Below the pieces are notes generated by a model that was not told the origin of the DNA, ran no database searches, and was given only the letters and a program-made list of their open reading frames with translations. This document shows positions 33,672 through 41,926 of a DNA stretch of 64,000 bases, in pieces; the stretch's first letter is position 1, and the number at the start of each line of letters is the position of its first letter. The position numbers were made by a program, and so were the translations under genes. Source of the DNA: Paraburkholderia nodosa (GTDB taxonomy: Bacteria; Pseudomonadota; Gammaproteobacteria; Burkholderiales; Burkholderiaceae); NCBI RefSeq assembly GCF_001718195.1, contig NZ_MCNV01000011.1:175045-239044 (forward strand). Reading direction: 5' to 3'.

Positions 33672-34784
33672 TCAGGCTACTGCCTGCGTCCCGGACTGAT
33701 AGAACGGGTAGTCCGTATAACCGACGTGTGTGCCGCCAAAGAACGTGGGGCGGTCGTACCGGTTGAGCGACAGCTTGCGACGCAGCCGCTCCGGAAGATC
33801 GGGATTCGCAATGAAGTGACGACCGAATGCAACCAGATCGGCATCGCCGGCCTGCAGGATGGCCTCGGCCTTTTCGCCGTCGAAGCCGCCGGCCGCGATG
33901 ATGGTGCCCGCATAGTGCTTGCGAATGAGCTGGGCAGCAACGGGATTGGGATCGGCGCCCTCGTTTTCGACATTGCCGAGAATGCGGGGCTCGATGAGGT
34001 GCAGGTACGCGAGATTCAGCTTGGCGAGTTCTTGCGCAACATACGCGAACAAGCCGACAGGATCGCTATCCGACATATCGCCCCACGACCCGCTCGGCCC
34101 AAGGCGCACGGCAACCTTGTCGCTTCCCCACACGGAAATCACAGCCCGTGTGGCTTCCATCAACAGGCGGGCGCGGTTTTCGAACGAACCGCCATAGATG
34201 TCCGTCCGCTTGTTGCTGCCGTCCTGCAGGAACTGGTCGAACAGATAGCCGTTTGCGGCGTGCAGTTCCACGCCGTCGAAGCCCGCCGCGACGCCGCGTG
34301 CCGCCGCAGCGCGAAAGCTCTCGACGATACCCGCAAGTTCATCCGTCTCAAGGGCGCGATTCGGCGTATTCGGAACCCAGCCGGCGTCCGTGTAGGCGAC
34401 GCCGCCGTGAGGGACTTCCGAGGGACCCACGGGCCGCCCGCCATCGGGTTGCAGCTCCGAGTTCGACTGGCGCCCAGCGTGGTAGAGCTGAAGGAAAATC
34501 TTCGCGCCTTTCACGTGCACGGCATCGGTCACGCGCTTCCAGCCCGCAATCTGACTATCGTCGTACAAGCCAGGCGCACCGAGATAGCCGTTGCCGTTCG
34601 GCGCAGCGATGGTGGCCTCGCCGATCAGAAAGCCGCCGGCCGACGCGCGTTGCGCGTAATACTCCGCCATGAGTGCGCCGGGAATCGCGCCGCTTTCGGC
34701 GCGCATGCGGGTGAGCGGTGCAAGAACGACCCGGTGCGAGAACGTGTAAGGGCCGACTTTGACTTCAGAAAAGAGCTTGGACAT
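33672..34784 (-). CDS. nemA: Old Yellow Enzyme family alkene reductase
   Basis: 370 residues, complete. FMN-binding and catalytic OYE features: VVLAPLTRMRA, LQLYHAGRQ, the substrate-anion HAANGYLFDQFLQDGSN (His-Asn pair), YGGSFENRARLL and the GGFDGEKAEAIL/VAFGRHFIANPDLP phosphate-binding end. NemA-type enzymes use NADPH to reduce activated C=C bonds, N-ethylmaleimide and nitro compounds, often in electrophile defence. No TetR-type nemR is adjacent. It stands alone, divergent from dadA. Confidence 0.93.
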   Translation of the reverse strand: MSKLFSEVKVGPYTFSHRVVLAPLTRMRAESGAIPGALMAEYYAQRASAGGFLIGEATIAAPNGNGYLGAPGLYDDSQIAGWKRVTDAVHVKGAKIFLQLYHAGRQSNSELQPDGGRPVGPSEVPHGGVAYTDAGWVPNTPNRALETDELAGIVESFRAAAARGVAAGFDGVELHAANGYLFDQFLQDGSNKRTDIYGGSFENRARLLMEATRAVISVWGSDKVAVRLGPSGSWGDMSDSDPVGLFAYVAQELAKLNLAYLHLIEPRILGNVENEGADPNPVAAQLIRKHYAGTIIAAGGFDGEKAEAILQAGDADLVAFGRHFIANPDLPERLRRKLSLNRYDRPTFFGGTHVGYTDYPFYQSGTQAVA

Positions 34785-35152
34785 GATTTACCCGAAGAAA
34801 GATGGGAAGGCGCGTCGATTGCTGGTTGTCCGACGTGACAGCGACGAAGCCGCAGAGTTAGCTTCCTTCGCCGTGACATCGATGAGCCAGAGTGTATATG
34901 CACACGTCGATGAATTTATCCCGATTCCTTCCAATACTGTTCGCGTATTTCGCAAACAATCCTTCAGCCGGGAAGCCGGTTTGAAAACATCCGTCCTCCT
35001 CCAGGCGACATGGCTATTTCAACCAGAAATAACCCGCTAAACATTATTGAAAACTGCTCGCATGTCGCTAGCATTCCTTCATCGACTGCCAGATCGAATA
35101 CCGGCAGCGTTCATCAGATGTTGGCGGCCGCCTGGCTGGGGAGACGACGGAT
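34785..35152. other. Divergent regulatory region between the OYE gene and dadA
   Basis: No gene seen. It is visibly AT-richer than its neighbours, and holds an imperfect palindrome with arms TGTTCGCG (34938-34945) and CGCAAACA (34951-34958), a possible operator. Confidence 0.4.
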
Positions 35153-36445
35153 ATGCGAGTTCTGGTATTGGGCAGCGGGGTCGTCGGCGTGACGAGCGCG
35201 TACTATCTGGCGCGCGCCGGCCATGAAGTCACTGTCATCGACCGCGAGCACGGTCCTGCGCTCGAGACGAGCTTCGCGAACGCCGGGCAAATTTCTCCGG
35301 GATACGCGGCGCCGTGGGCGGCCCCTGGTGTTCCGCTCAAAGCCGTTAAGTGGATGTTCCAGAAGCATGCCCCGCTCGCCATCCGCCCGGATGACGCGGA
35401 CAAGCAGTTCCAGCTGCAGTGGATGTGGCAGATGCTGCAGAACTGCACGGCGGAGCGCTACGCCATCAACAAGAACCGCATGGTGCGGCTTGCGCAATAC
35501 AGCCGCGATTGCCTGATGGCGCTGCGCGCGGAAACGGGCATCCAGTATGAAGGACGAACCGGCGGGACGCTGCAGGTTTTCCGGACACAGCAGCAGTTCG
35601 ACGGCGCGGCAAAGGACATCGCCGTCCTCAAAGAGGCGAACGTTCCCTACGAGTTGCTCAGTGCAGGCGAACTCTCGCGGGTCGAGCCGGCCCTCGCCGC
35701 AACCTCGCAAAAATTGACCGGCGGTCTTCGCTTGCCTGGCGACGAGACAGGCGACTGCCAGCTGTTCACGACCAGGCTCGCCGCTCTTGCCGAGGAGGCC
35801 GGCGTGACGTTCCGCTACAACACGACCGTCGATACGCTCGTCGTCGAAGACTGCAAGGTCGTTGGCGTCCGTCACGGAACGAGGCTCATCCATGCCGACG
35901 CGTTCGTTGTCGCGTTTGGTTCCTATTCGACGAGTTTCCTGTCTGGCCTCGTCAAGATTCCGGTCTACCCGCTCAAGGGGTATTCCATCACGGCGCCGAT
36001 CCTGGACGAGGCACGCGCCCCTGTCTCGACTGTCCTCGACGAGACCTACAAGATCGCCATCACGCGCTTCGATAAACGAATTCGCGTGGGCGGCATGGCC
36101 GAGATCGTGGGGTTCGACAAGCGCCTGCGCGAGGCTCGGCGCGAGACACTCGAAATGTGCGTGAACGATCTGTTCCCGGGTGGCGGCGACACATCGAAGG
36201 CGACGTTGTGGACCGGGCTGCGGCCGATGACGCCGGACGGCACGCCCATTGTTGGCCGCACTGCCGTGCCCAACCTCTTCCTGAACACGGGCCATGGCAC
36301 GCTTGGGTGGACCATGTCGTGCGGTTCGGCGCAGCTTCTCGCCGACCTGATTTCAGGCAGGAAGCCCGCTATCGAGCACGATGATTTGAACGTGTTCCGC
36401 TACGCCAGGGAGCCGGAGGCCCCGGCGGATTTCGCGCTGGATTAG
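35153..36445 (+). CDS. dadA: D-amino acid dehydrogenase small subunit, DadA
   Basis: 430 residues. N-terminal VLVLGSGVVGVTSAYYLARA and SFANAGQISPGYAAPWAAPG are diagnostic for DadA; the C-terminus has GLRPMTPDGTPIVG and the NTGHGTLGWTMSCGS segment that closes the FAD site. The enzyme oxidises D-alanine and other D-amino acids to oxo acids, feeding electrons to quinones at the inner membrane. There is no alanine racemase (dadX) or Lrp-type regulator next to it, so this is likely an additional copy rather than the housekeeping dad operon. Confidence 0.93.
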   Translation: MRVLVLGSGVVGVTSAYYLARAGHEVTVIDREHGPALETSFANAGQISPGYAAPWAAPGVPLKAVKWMFQKHAPLAIRPDDADKQFQLQWMWQMLQNCTAERYAINKNRMVRLAQYSRDCLMALRAETGIQYEGRTGGTLQVFRTQQQFDGAAKDIAVLKEANVPYELLSAGELSRVEPALAATSQKLTGGLRLPGDETGDCQLFTTRLAALAEEAGVTFRYNTTVDTLVVEDCKVVGVRHGTRLIHADAFVVAFGSYSTSFLSGLVKIPVYPLKGYSITAPILDEARAPVSTVLDETYKIAITRFDKRIRVGGMAEIVGFDKRLREARRETLEMCVNDLFPGGGDTSKATLWTGLRPMTPDGTPIVGRTAVPNLFLNTGHGTLGWTMSCGSAQLLADLISGRKPAIEHDDLNVFRYAREPEAPADFALD

Positions 36446-36494
36446 TCAATACTGCTGGTGGAGTCGCGAGCGTCGGCCGACGCTCATCTTATGA

Positions 36495-37031
36495 TCAGTG
36501 CGAAGACGGAGCGAACGCTTCGAAGTACATCCGCTCGAGTGTGAGCATGATGCCGAACTGCGAAGTTTGCCGCAGCCCATTGGCGCCGCAGAACTGCAGC
36601 TCTCCGCGCTGGCCTACAACGATGACCTCCTGGGCGCCGCCCTCGAGGTACGCCCTGACCCGCGCGCCGATGTCGTGCGCATACTTGCGGTCGAGGAGCA
36701 CCTCGACGCACAGATCCGGCACAAACGGAACAGGATCGTCCCGGTCAAACCCTTCCCACTTTTCAGGCGGCATCCAGACGACGTCGGGTACGCGGATGCC
36801 AAATGACGGTGTCGCCACGGCAACCGACATCGCTGCCACGTGACCAATCTGCTCGGCGATCTGGCAGTACACGTCGGTGAGAACAATCTGGCGCCGTGCC
36901 GAGGGCTGAGGATGCGGCACCACTTCACCGCGGCCATCGAGTTCACAGCATTCCCACGACCCGGAATCGGCGCTGGGGTGCATCCGACGCCAGGTCGCTA
37001 CCAGCCCGTCCTGCTCGAGAAGAGTCGACAC
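36495..37031 (-). CDS. Uma2-family (PD-(D/E)XK-like) protein
   Basis: 178 residues from a GTG at 37031 that follows GGAGG. The Uma2/DUF820 core is recognisable: GIRVPDVVWMP, PDLCVEVLLDRK, then RVRAYLEGGAQEVIVV. In most members the last catalytic residue before the Tyr is Lys and the end reads EYWIVD; here Arg occupies the Lys position and the aromatic residue is missing, so nuclease activity is uncertain. No partner gene is obvious. Longer in-frame starts up to 37151 exist but lack a ribosome site. Confidence 0.7.
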   Translation of the reverse strand: MSTLLEQDGLVATWRRMHPSADSGSWECCELDGRGEVVPHPQPSARRQIVLTDVYCQIAEQIGHVAAMSVAVATPSFGIRVPDVVWMPPEKWEGFDRDDPVPFVPDLCVEVLLDRKYAHDIGARVRAYLEGGAQEVIVVGQRGELQFCGANGLRQTSQFGIMLTLERMYFEAFAPSSH

Positions 37032-37379
37032 AACCACAAGCCTCCGATAAGGGAATTTTCTAAGGGTATTCCCTTTGTTGGCCGCTGAAAAGCCATTGTT
37101 TCTGTGCATTGCACAATAAACCAGGCAATGTGCATGGATTCGAATTTGCACCCGTTATCGGGCCATATCGGGCGGTCTTACATTCAGGTCGATGCAAACG
37201 TTGCGGCCAAATCGGACGGGCATTCGATTTTCATTGTGCAACGCATCAACATCGCCTCAAAGGGGGTATCAGTGTTGGGTATTCAGCTTTTGCCGAAGTC
37301 GCATTCTGCGGGTGCGTCGTTGAAGTGCTACCGTAAGGGTTTGTCGAGTGCGCCCCGGCGCTTGAACACGAGAAGTGCA
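37032..37379. other. Intergenic stretch with palindromes
   Basis: A reading frame crosses it from 37104 but has no ribosome site and little protein-like character. TGTGCATTGCACA at 37103-37115 is a perfect 13-base palindrome, and related words CAATGTGCAT and CATTGTGCAA follow near 37126 and 37233. Confidence 0.4.
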
Positions 37380-37592
37380 ATGGAAATCGATGCGGAGACT
37401 TTCCGGCAACTGCGCCGTCTCGCCCCCGTCGTTGACGACATACTCAACGCCGGAGAAGTCGAACATGCAGGCCAGGCAGTGAATCTCGCGGCACTCGCGC
37501 AACTATGCTCGACCCTCTTCGACGCTTACTGCTCGATACATCCCGAGGAGACCGCGCAAGCCAACCTGGACATGCTCGAGTCGCAAAAGTAG
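37380..37592 (+). CDS. Small protein of unknown function
   Basis: 70 residues beginning MEIDAETFRQLRRLAPVVDD, predicted mostly alpha-helical and acidic, with two Cys in LAQLCSTLFDAYCS. A GAGAAG ribosome-like site stands before the ATG. The frame is open further upstream to 37104 but that part looks non-coding. No family recognised; it ends 18 bases from the convergent small gene pair. Confidence 0.5.
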   Translation: MEIDAETFRQLRRLAPVVDDILNAGEVEHAGQAVNLAALAQLCSTLFDAYCSIHPEETAQANLDMLESQK

Positions 37593-37610
37593 CGACCGGC
37601 GGCGCCAGAG

Positions 37611-37790
37611 TCACTGCGGGTCCGGATGCGCCAGGCCCGCTTCCTCGATGATCTGTTCGTATTTTTCCGCGCCGACGACGTCACGGTACTCCTGTTTCAG
37701 CCGGATGAGCGCCTGCGCCGTTCTGGAAATCACCCCGGAGACTTCCAGCTGCTCAGCGTGCACGAGGGCCTGCCCCAAAGTCATGGCCAC
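37611..37790 (-). CDS. Small protein, second gene of a two-gene unit
   Basis: 59 residues from a GTG at 37790 (57 from ATG 37784), preceded by AAGGAA at 7 bases. The sequence (TLGQALVHAEQLEVSG, RTAQALIRLKQEYRDVVG, KYEQIIEEAGLAHPD) is helical with a coiled-coil-like heptad flavour. It begins 11 bases after the stop of the gene before it. Too short for standard gene lists; no family recognised. Confidence 0.6.
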   Translation of the reverse strand: MAMTLGQALVHAEQLEVSGVISRTAQALIRLKQEYRDVVGAEKYEQIIEEAGLAHPDPQ

Positions 37791-37801
37791 GTCAGTATTC
37801 C

Positions 37802-37978
37802 TTATTGCAGTTGAACAGCCATCAAGTCGTTGACGAACGTGGGCTGGGCCGAAGCAAACTCCATCAGGTTGGGGAAGCCCTCGCTGAGCGCAAACGCTTC
37901 CAGCGCATCCTTGCCGCTGTCAGCCTTGATGCGGCCGTAGCTTTCGATCATCTTCAGGTCGGTAATCAGGTACACCAT
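37802..37978 (-). CDS. Small protein, first gene of a two-gene unit
   Basis: 58 residues, ATG at 37978 after GAGG with a 5-base gap. The sequence runs MVYLITDLKMIESYGRIKAD, then ALEAFALSEGFPNLMEFASA; no membrane segment. Good ribosome sites on both members, their 11-base spacing and matched size indicate a real bicistronic unit. I do not recognise either protein; a toxin-antitoxin, phage-derived or regulatory pair are all possible and none is shown. Confidence 0.6.
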   Translation of the reverse strand: MVYLITDLKMIESYGRIKADSGKDALEAFALSEGFPNLMEFASAQPTFVNDLMAVQLQ

Positions 37979-38216
37979 TTCAACCTCTTTGCGTCTATGG
38001 ATGCCTCGAGTCGTTGTCCGCTCAAGGATGCTTTCGAAGAGTACGTAGCGTCACTTAAATCGAGCTTAAACAATGCCGACAGGACGAAAGCCTTGCCGGG
38101 CCGCGATCAGAAAGCGCAGGCTGCCGCTTCGGCGCCTGACGGCATGCCCTCGTCGAGGAGAGAAGTTAAGATGAGAACGAGATAAGCAACGGCTCCCGCC
38201 TTCAGGCACCAGAAAG

Positions 38217-38435
38217 ATGGAACGAGAGACTTACAAAGGCTACGATTTGTGGGGTCATGCCATCGCGCAACAGGCAGAGCTGCTGACGCCAGAGCGCTAC
38301 GCGGGGGGCGGGACCATCATCCAGGGGAACAAGCTCATCTGCACTTCCGGAGTCCTCGACCTGTTCGATTCGGAGGAGGAAGCGCAGGACGCGGGAATCG
38401 CCTGGGCAAAGGCGTGGGTCGACACACACGGTTAG
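38217..38435 (+). CDS. Small conserved-looking protein of unknown function
   Basis: 72 residues: MERETYKGYDLWGHAIAQQ at the start, a GGGTIIQGNKLICTSGVL middle and DSEEEAQDAGIAWAKAWVD at the end. The pattern of a short beta-sheet followed by an acidic amphipathic helix recurs in many small Burkholderia proteins. It stands alone between the small gene pair and the kinase/phosphatase gene. No function can be assigned. Confidence 0.6.
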   Translation: MERETYKGYDLWGHAIAQQAELLTPERYAGGGTIIQGNKLICTSGVLDLFDSEEEAQDAGIAWAKAWVDTHG

Positions 38436-38597
38436 CAGGCAGGCGCAACGCAAGTTCCGTGGATACTTCGCTTCAGTCGGCGCCTAAGTGCGCGCAGATA
38501 CACGGGTGCCACATCGCACTTCGAGGCAACCTTCCATCCGAAAGCCCACCGCGCCCCGGTCTCGCGGTTCAATCTGCCCGCATGTCAACGCGAAAGC

Positions 38598-40415
38598 TCA
38601 TCGCCGTATCAGCGACCACAGCAGCAGCGCCAGCAATAGAATCGAGATCCCCTGCCAGAACAGCACTGGTTCGCTCTCGAGCAAGGGCTTGCGTCGAACC
38701 GGAGCCATCGCACCCTGGCCGCTCGAAAGGCGCTCGAGATCGGCGCAGACCGCGAGTACGTCCTGATACCTGCGTGCGGGATCAGACTGCAGCGCTTTCT
38801 CCAGCACGAGGTCAAGCCAATGCGGCGCGTCGAGCCGGTACTCGTAGAGCGGCACGCGACCATTGAAGCCGTACGGCAGTTTGCCGCCGCTGAATAGCCG
38901 GTACAGCGTCACGCCATACGCAAATACCTCCGAGCGCGCATCGCCTTGCGCACCCCTCATCAACTCAGGCGCCATGTACGCGGGCGAGCCAGGCGCGCAG
39001 GCTGAGCCCGGCAGCTCCATACCGGGCATATAACCAAAGCCCAGGTCGAGCAGGCACGTCCTGTCGTCCTGCATCACCAGCACGTTCTCGGGCTTGATAT
39101 CGCGATGGAAGATATTGCGTCGATTCAGCGCGTCGATCGAGCGGCCCAATTGCCGTGCGATTCCGATCGCGCGCGGCAGCCCTATGGGCTCGGGCGCCGA
39201 AAGGAGCTTTTCGAGCGTGACTCCCGCGCCGAGCGGCATTACCACATAAAGCCGGGTTTGCCGATTGGCGTCAACGGGCAGCGGCGCGAGCACGCCGGCG
39301 TCGCCAACCTTGCCTGCGAGCCAGCGCTCACGCACGATCGACTGGCGTATGTTCTCGTCTTGCTCGACGCGCGGTTTGGGAAACTTGAGCGCCAGTGGCG
39401 TGTCCGGATCGGCCAGATCGTAGCCGGCGAAGATCCGCGAATAAAAGCCATCGCTGAGCACGCTCTTGAGCAGATATCCATCGATAACCTCACCGGCGTC
39501 GGGCACGGCGAGAATCGGCAGCATTCCGACCACTCGCTCCAGATACCCGCCGTCGAGCAAAGGCAGGCTGCCAACGTCAATCACGGCGCTCGTAACGTCG
39601 TCCTGGGAACCGCGCGTCAGTGCCAGCGCGTCGAGTCGGCGCGCAGTTTCGAGCGCGCCACTGCGCGTCGCGAGCACCGTCTGCAGTTCACGCACTGGCA
39701 CATGACGATAAAGACCGTCCGAGCACAATAGCAGGCGATCATCCTCACGCAGTTCGAACGTTTCGAAGCGGGTCACGAGCGCCGGGTTCATGCCAATGGC
39801 GTGCGCCACGTACGAACCAAAAGCGACCGGCACAATGTCGTCTTCGCCGATTTGTGCCAGTTGCCCGTCGCGCAGCAAATAGAGCCGCACATCTCCGGCT
39901 GCGACCAGATACGCTGTGGCGCGCCGTATGACCAGCGCCGCAAATGACGCGGCCATCTGTTTAAGCTTTGGATCGACGCGGCCCATGTGGAGCAGCCAGC
40001 CGTGCAGCGCCTGTAGCGAACGCGCAGCGGCCACGCTGGGCTGGAGCGTTTCGGGTAGCCCGTAATACGCATCGATGAAGGTACGCACTGAAAGCTCGGC
40101 CGCGACCCGGCCACCCTGGCTTCCGCTCACTCCGTCAGCCAGCGCGATCACACTGCCACGCGCGGCGCGCGCGGCCAGGTCGCCGAGCATCACGCCGAAA
40201 TAGTCCTCGTTGACGCGATTTTGCCCACGCAGACGCGCGGGACGGGAGACGCAGCCGATCTCGAGCGCGGCGCATTCGCCGCGCTCGGGCCGCAACTGCA
40301 GGTCGACTTCCTGAGAATCCGCTTCGCGAGTTGCAACGGCCGTCCCGGCTGCATGGACCGACCTCCGGTCCGCAGCCGGTGCGGAAAGGTGGTCCACGGA
40401 GCGCGGTTCAGTCAT
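38598..40415 (-). CDS. Tail-anchored PP2C phosphatase-Ser/Thr kinase fusion
   Basis: 605 residues. Residues ~50-280 are a PP2C domain (NEDYFG at 69-74, ADGVSGS at 93-99, GDVRLYLLRDG, CSDGLY at 231-236, QDDVTSAV at 271-278). Residues ~310-570 are a Hanks-type kinase: Lys344 in LALKFPK, HRDIKPEN at 437-444, and MAPE at 481-484. The usual DFG is DLG (457-459). A final hydrophobic segment (QGISILLLALLLWSLIRR) makes it a C-terminal tail anchor with both enzymes in the cytosol. Its ATG abuts the stop of the amino-acid permease gene with no gap, so it is translated from the same message. Confidence 0.92.
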   Translation of the reverse strand: MTEPRSVDHLSAPAADRRSVHAAGTAVATREADSQEVDLQLRPERGECAALEIGCVSRPARLRGQNRVNEDYFGVMLGDLAARAARGSVIALADGVSGSQGGRVAAELSVRTFIDAYYGLPETLQPSVAAARSLQALHGWLLHMGRVDPKLKQMAASFAALVIRRATAYLVAAGDVRLYLLRDGQLAQIGEDDIVPVAFGSYVAHAIGMNPALVTRFETFELREDDRLLLCSDGLYRHVPVRELQTVLATRSGALETARRLDALALTRGSQDDVTSAVIDVGSLPLLDGGYLERVVGMLPILAVPDAGEVIDGYLLKSVLSDGFYSRIFAGYDLADPDTPLALKFPKPRVEQDENIRQSIVRERWLAGKVGDAGVLAPLPVDANRQTRLYVVMPLGAGVTLEKLLSAPEPIGLPRAIGIARQLGRSIDALNRRNIFHRDIKPENVLVMQDDRTCLLDLGFGYMPGMELPGSACAPGSPAYMAPELMRGAQGDARSEVFAYGVTLYRLFSGGKLPYGFNGRVPLYEYRLDAPHWLDLVLEKALQSDPARRYQDVLAVCADLERLSSGQGAMAPVRRKPLLESEPVLFWQGISILLLALLLWSLIRR

Positions 40416-41849
40416 TTACTTTTTGCCGTGAGTCATCACGTCGCTGGTTTCCAGATCGTGCTCGATCTTCTCGAGCACCTGGGGCGAACGCTTCTTCAGC
40501 ATGAGCAACCAGACCGTGCCGACCAGCATGTACGCCACGAACAGATACGGCAGTATGTTATACGGATAATCCGGCACCGGATACACGCTGCCGATCACTG
40601 CGCCGACCATCGCCAGCGCGCCAAGCACGCTCCACAGCACGTTGACCGGCTTGAGCACGCCCATCTTCTTCAGATAGAGAGGCGCGGAAACCGCGACGAG
40701 AAAATAGGTCACCAGAAAGCCAAAGGTGGCGAACGTACTCGTGTAGCCGAAGGTATTGAGCGGACCGGCGCCAAGCATCGCGATGCACACAACGAGCGTC
40801 ACGATCGAGGAAAACGCCACAGCGAGATACGGCGTCTGATGCGTGCGGTGAATCATTCCCATCGAGCGGTGCACGAACTGGTAGCGCCCCATGGAGTACA
40901 GCAGGCGGCTGGACGAGTTGATGCACGCAAGGACACACGAGAACGCGCTGACCGAAGCGATCAGGTAAAACACCGGGCCGAGCGGCGAGGCGCCAACGCT
41001 CGCAAGCAAGGTGTTGAGCACGGCCGAATCGGCGCCGAGCTTGGCTGTGTCGTCGTGGTAGGCGATCGTCATCGAATAGGCGACGAACATGAAGAAAAGG
41101 CCCGACAGGATCACGCTCCAGACCACGGCGCGCGGAATGATGCGCAGCGGGTCCCTGGTCTCCTGGCCGAGCGAGGCGGCACTTTCGAAGCCCACGTACG
41201 AGAAGATGCCCAGCACCATGCCTTGCGCCATACCCTTCCCGCTCACGCCCTGCAGGCTCAATTGCGTATGGTCGATGATATGGTCAGGATGCAGGGCGAG
41301 CACGTAGATCAGCACGCCGCCCACGATCACCACCGACGTTGCCTCGATCGCCAGTGAGAGGCGCGAGGAAAGCTTCACGTCGCGTGCGGAGAAGAACCAG
41401 GCGAGAGCAATGAAAACGGTGTAGACCGCCCACGACGGGATATTGATGCCCCAGGAAGAGAAGGCATTCTGCACGAAAACCACGCCTGCGGCACCTACCC
41501 CCATCGCGGTGCCCACATACGCCGCGATCAACCCCCAGCCGGCCATGCCCCCTGCCATCGGCCCGAGCGCGCGCGAAATATAGATGAAGAATGATCCAGC
41601 GGTTGCAATCCGGCTCGAGAGCGCGATGATGCTCATGCTGACCAGCAGCAGCCCGAGCGTCGAAAGTCCATAAATCAGCCAGGTCCCCGCGCCCGCCAGC
41701 GCCGCGATCGCGGTCACATTGATCGAAGGAGTAAAGGTTGGCGAAACGTTTGCGATAGATTGGCCAATCACCTCGGCAAAACCTAAAGTACCGGCACGCA
41801 GGCCGGTTGACGATGCCGGCGCTGCTTGTGTGGTGCTTTGCGTACTCAT
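40416..41849 (-). CDS. APC-superfamily amino acid/amine permease
   Basis: 477 residues, about twelve membrane helices. The N-terminal GFAEVIGQSIANVSPTFTPS, GLIAAYVGTAMGVGA and the YVGFESAASLGQETRDPLR segment are APC features. AGGAG lies 6 bases before ATG 41849. It likely imports an amino acid or amine. It stands between glxD (77-base gap) and the phosphatase-kinase gene (no gap) and therefore probably carries the substrate or product of the GlnT-GlxBCD enzymes. Confidence 0.9.
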   Translation of the reverse strand: MSTQSTTQAAPASSTGLRAGTLGFAEVIGQSIANVSPTFTPSINVTAIAALAGAGTWLIYGLSTLGLLLVSMSIIALSSRIATAGSFFIYISRALGPMAGGMAGWGLIAAYVGTAMGVGAAGVVFVQNAFSSWGINIPSWAVYTVFIALAWFFSARDVKLSSRLSLAIEATSVVIVGGVLIYVLALHPDHIIDHTQLSLQGVSGKGMAQGMVLGIFSYVGFESAASLGQETRDPLRIIPRAVVWSVILSGLFFMFVAYSMTIAYHDDTAKLGADSAVLNTLLASVGASPLGPVFYLIASVSAFSCVLACINSSSRLLYSMGRYQFVHRSMGMIHRTHQTPYLAVAFSSIVTLVVCIAMLGAGPLNTFGYTSTFATFGFLVTYFLVAVSAPLYLKKMGVLKPVNVLWSVLGALAMVGAVIGSVYPVPDYPYNILPYLFVAYMLVGTVWLLMLKKRSPQVLEKIEHDLETSDVMTHGKK

Positions 41850-41926
41850 GTAGGGCTCCTGAAAGATTGGGGATTTAACGGACTTTGCTTAAATTTCCCA
41901 GAGTCAAAAATTCCAGCCAACTGAAT

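Noticed and set aside
34759..35040. Plus-strand frame in the nemA-dadA gap
   Set aside because: It begins inside the nemA-like gene, has no ribosome site and no family features; the region looks regulatory.
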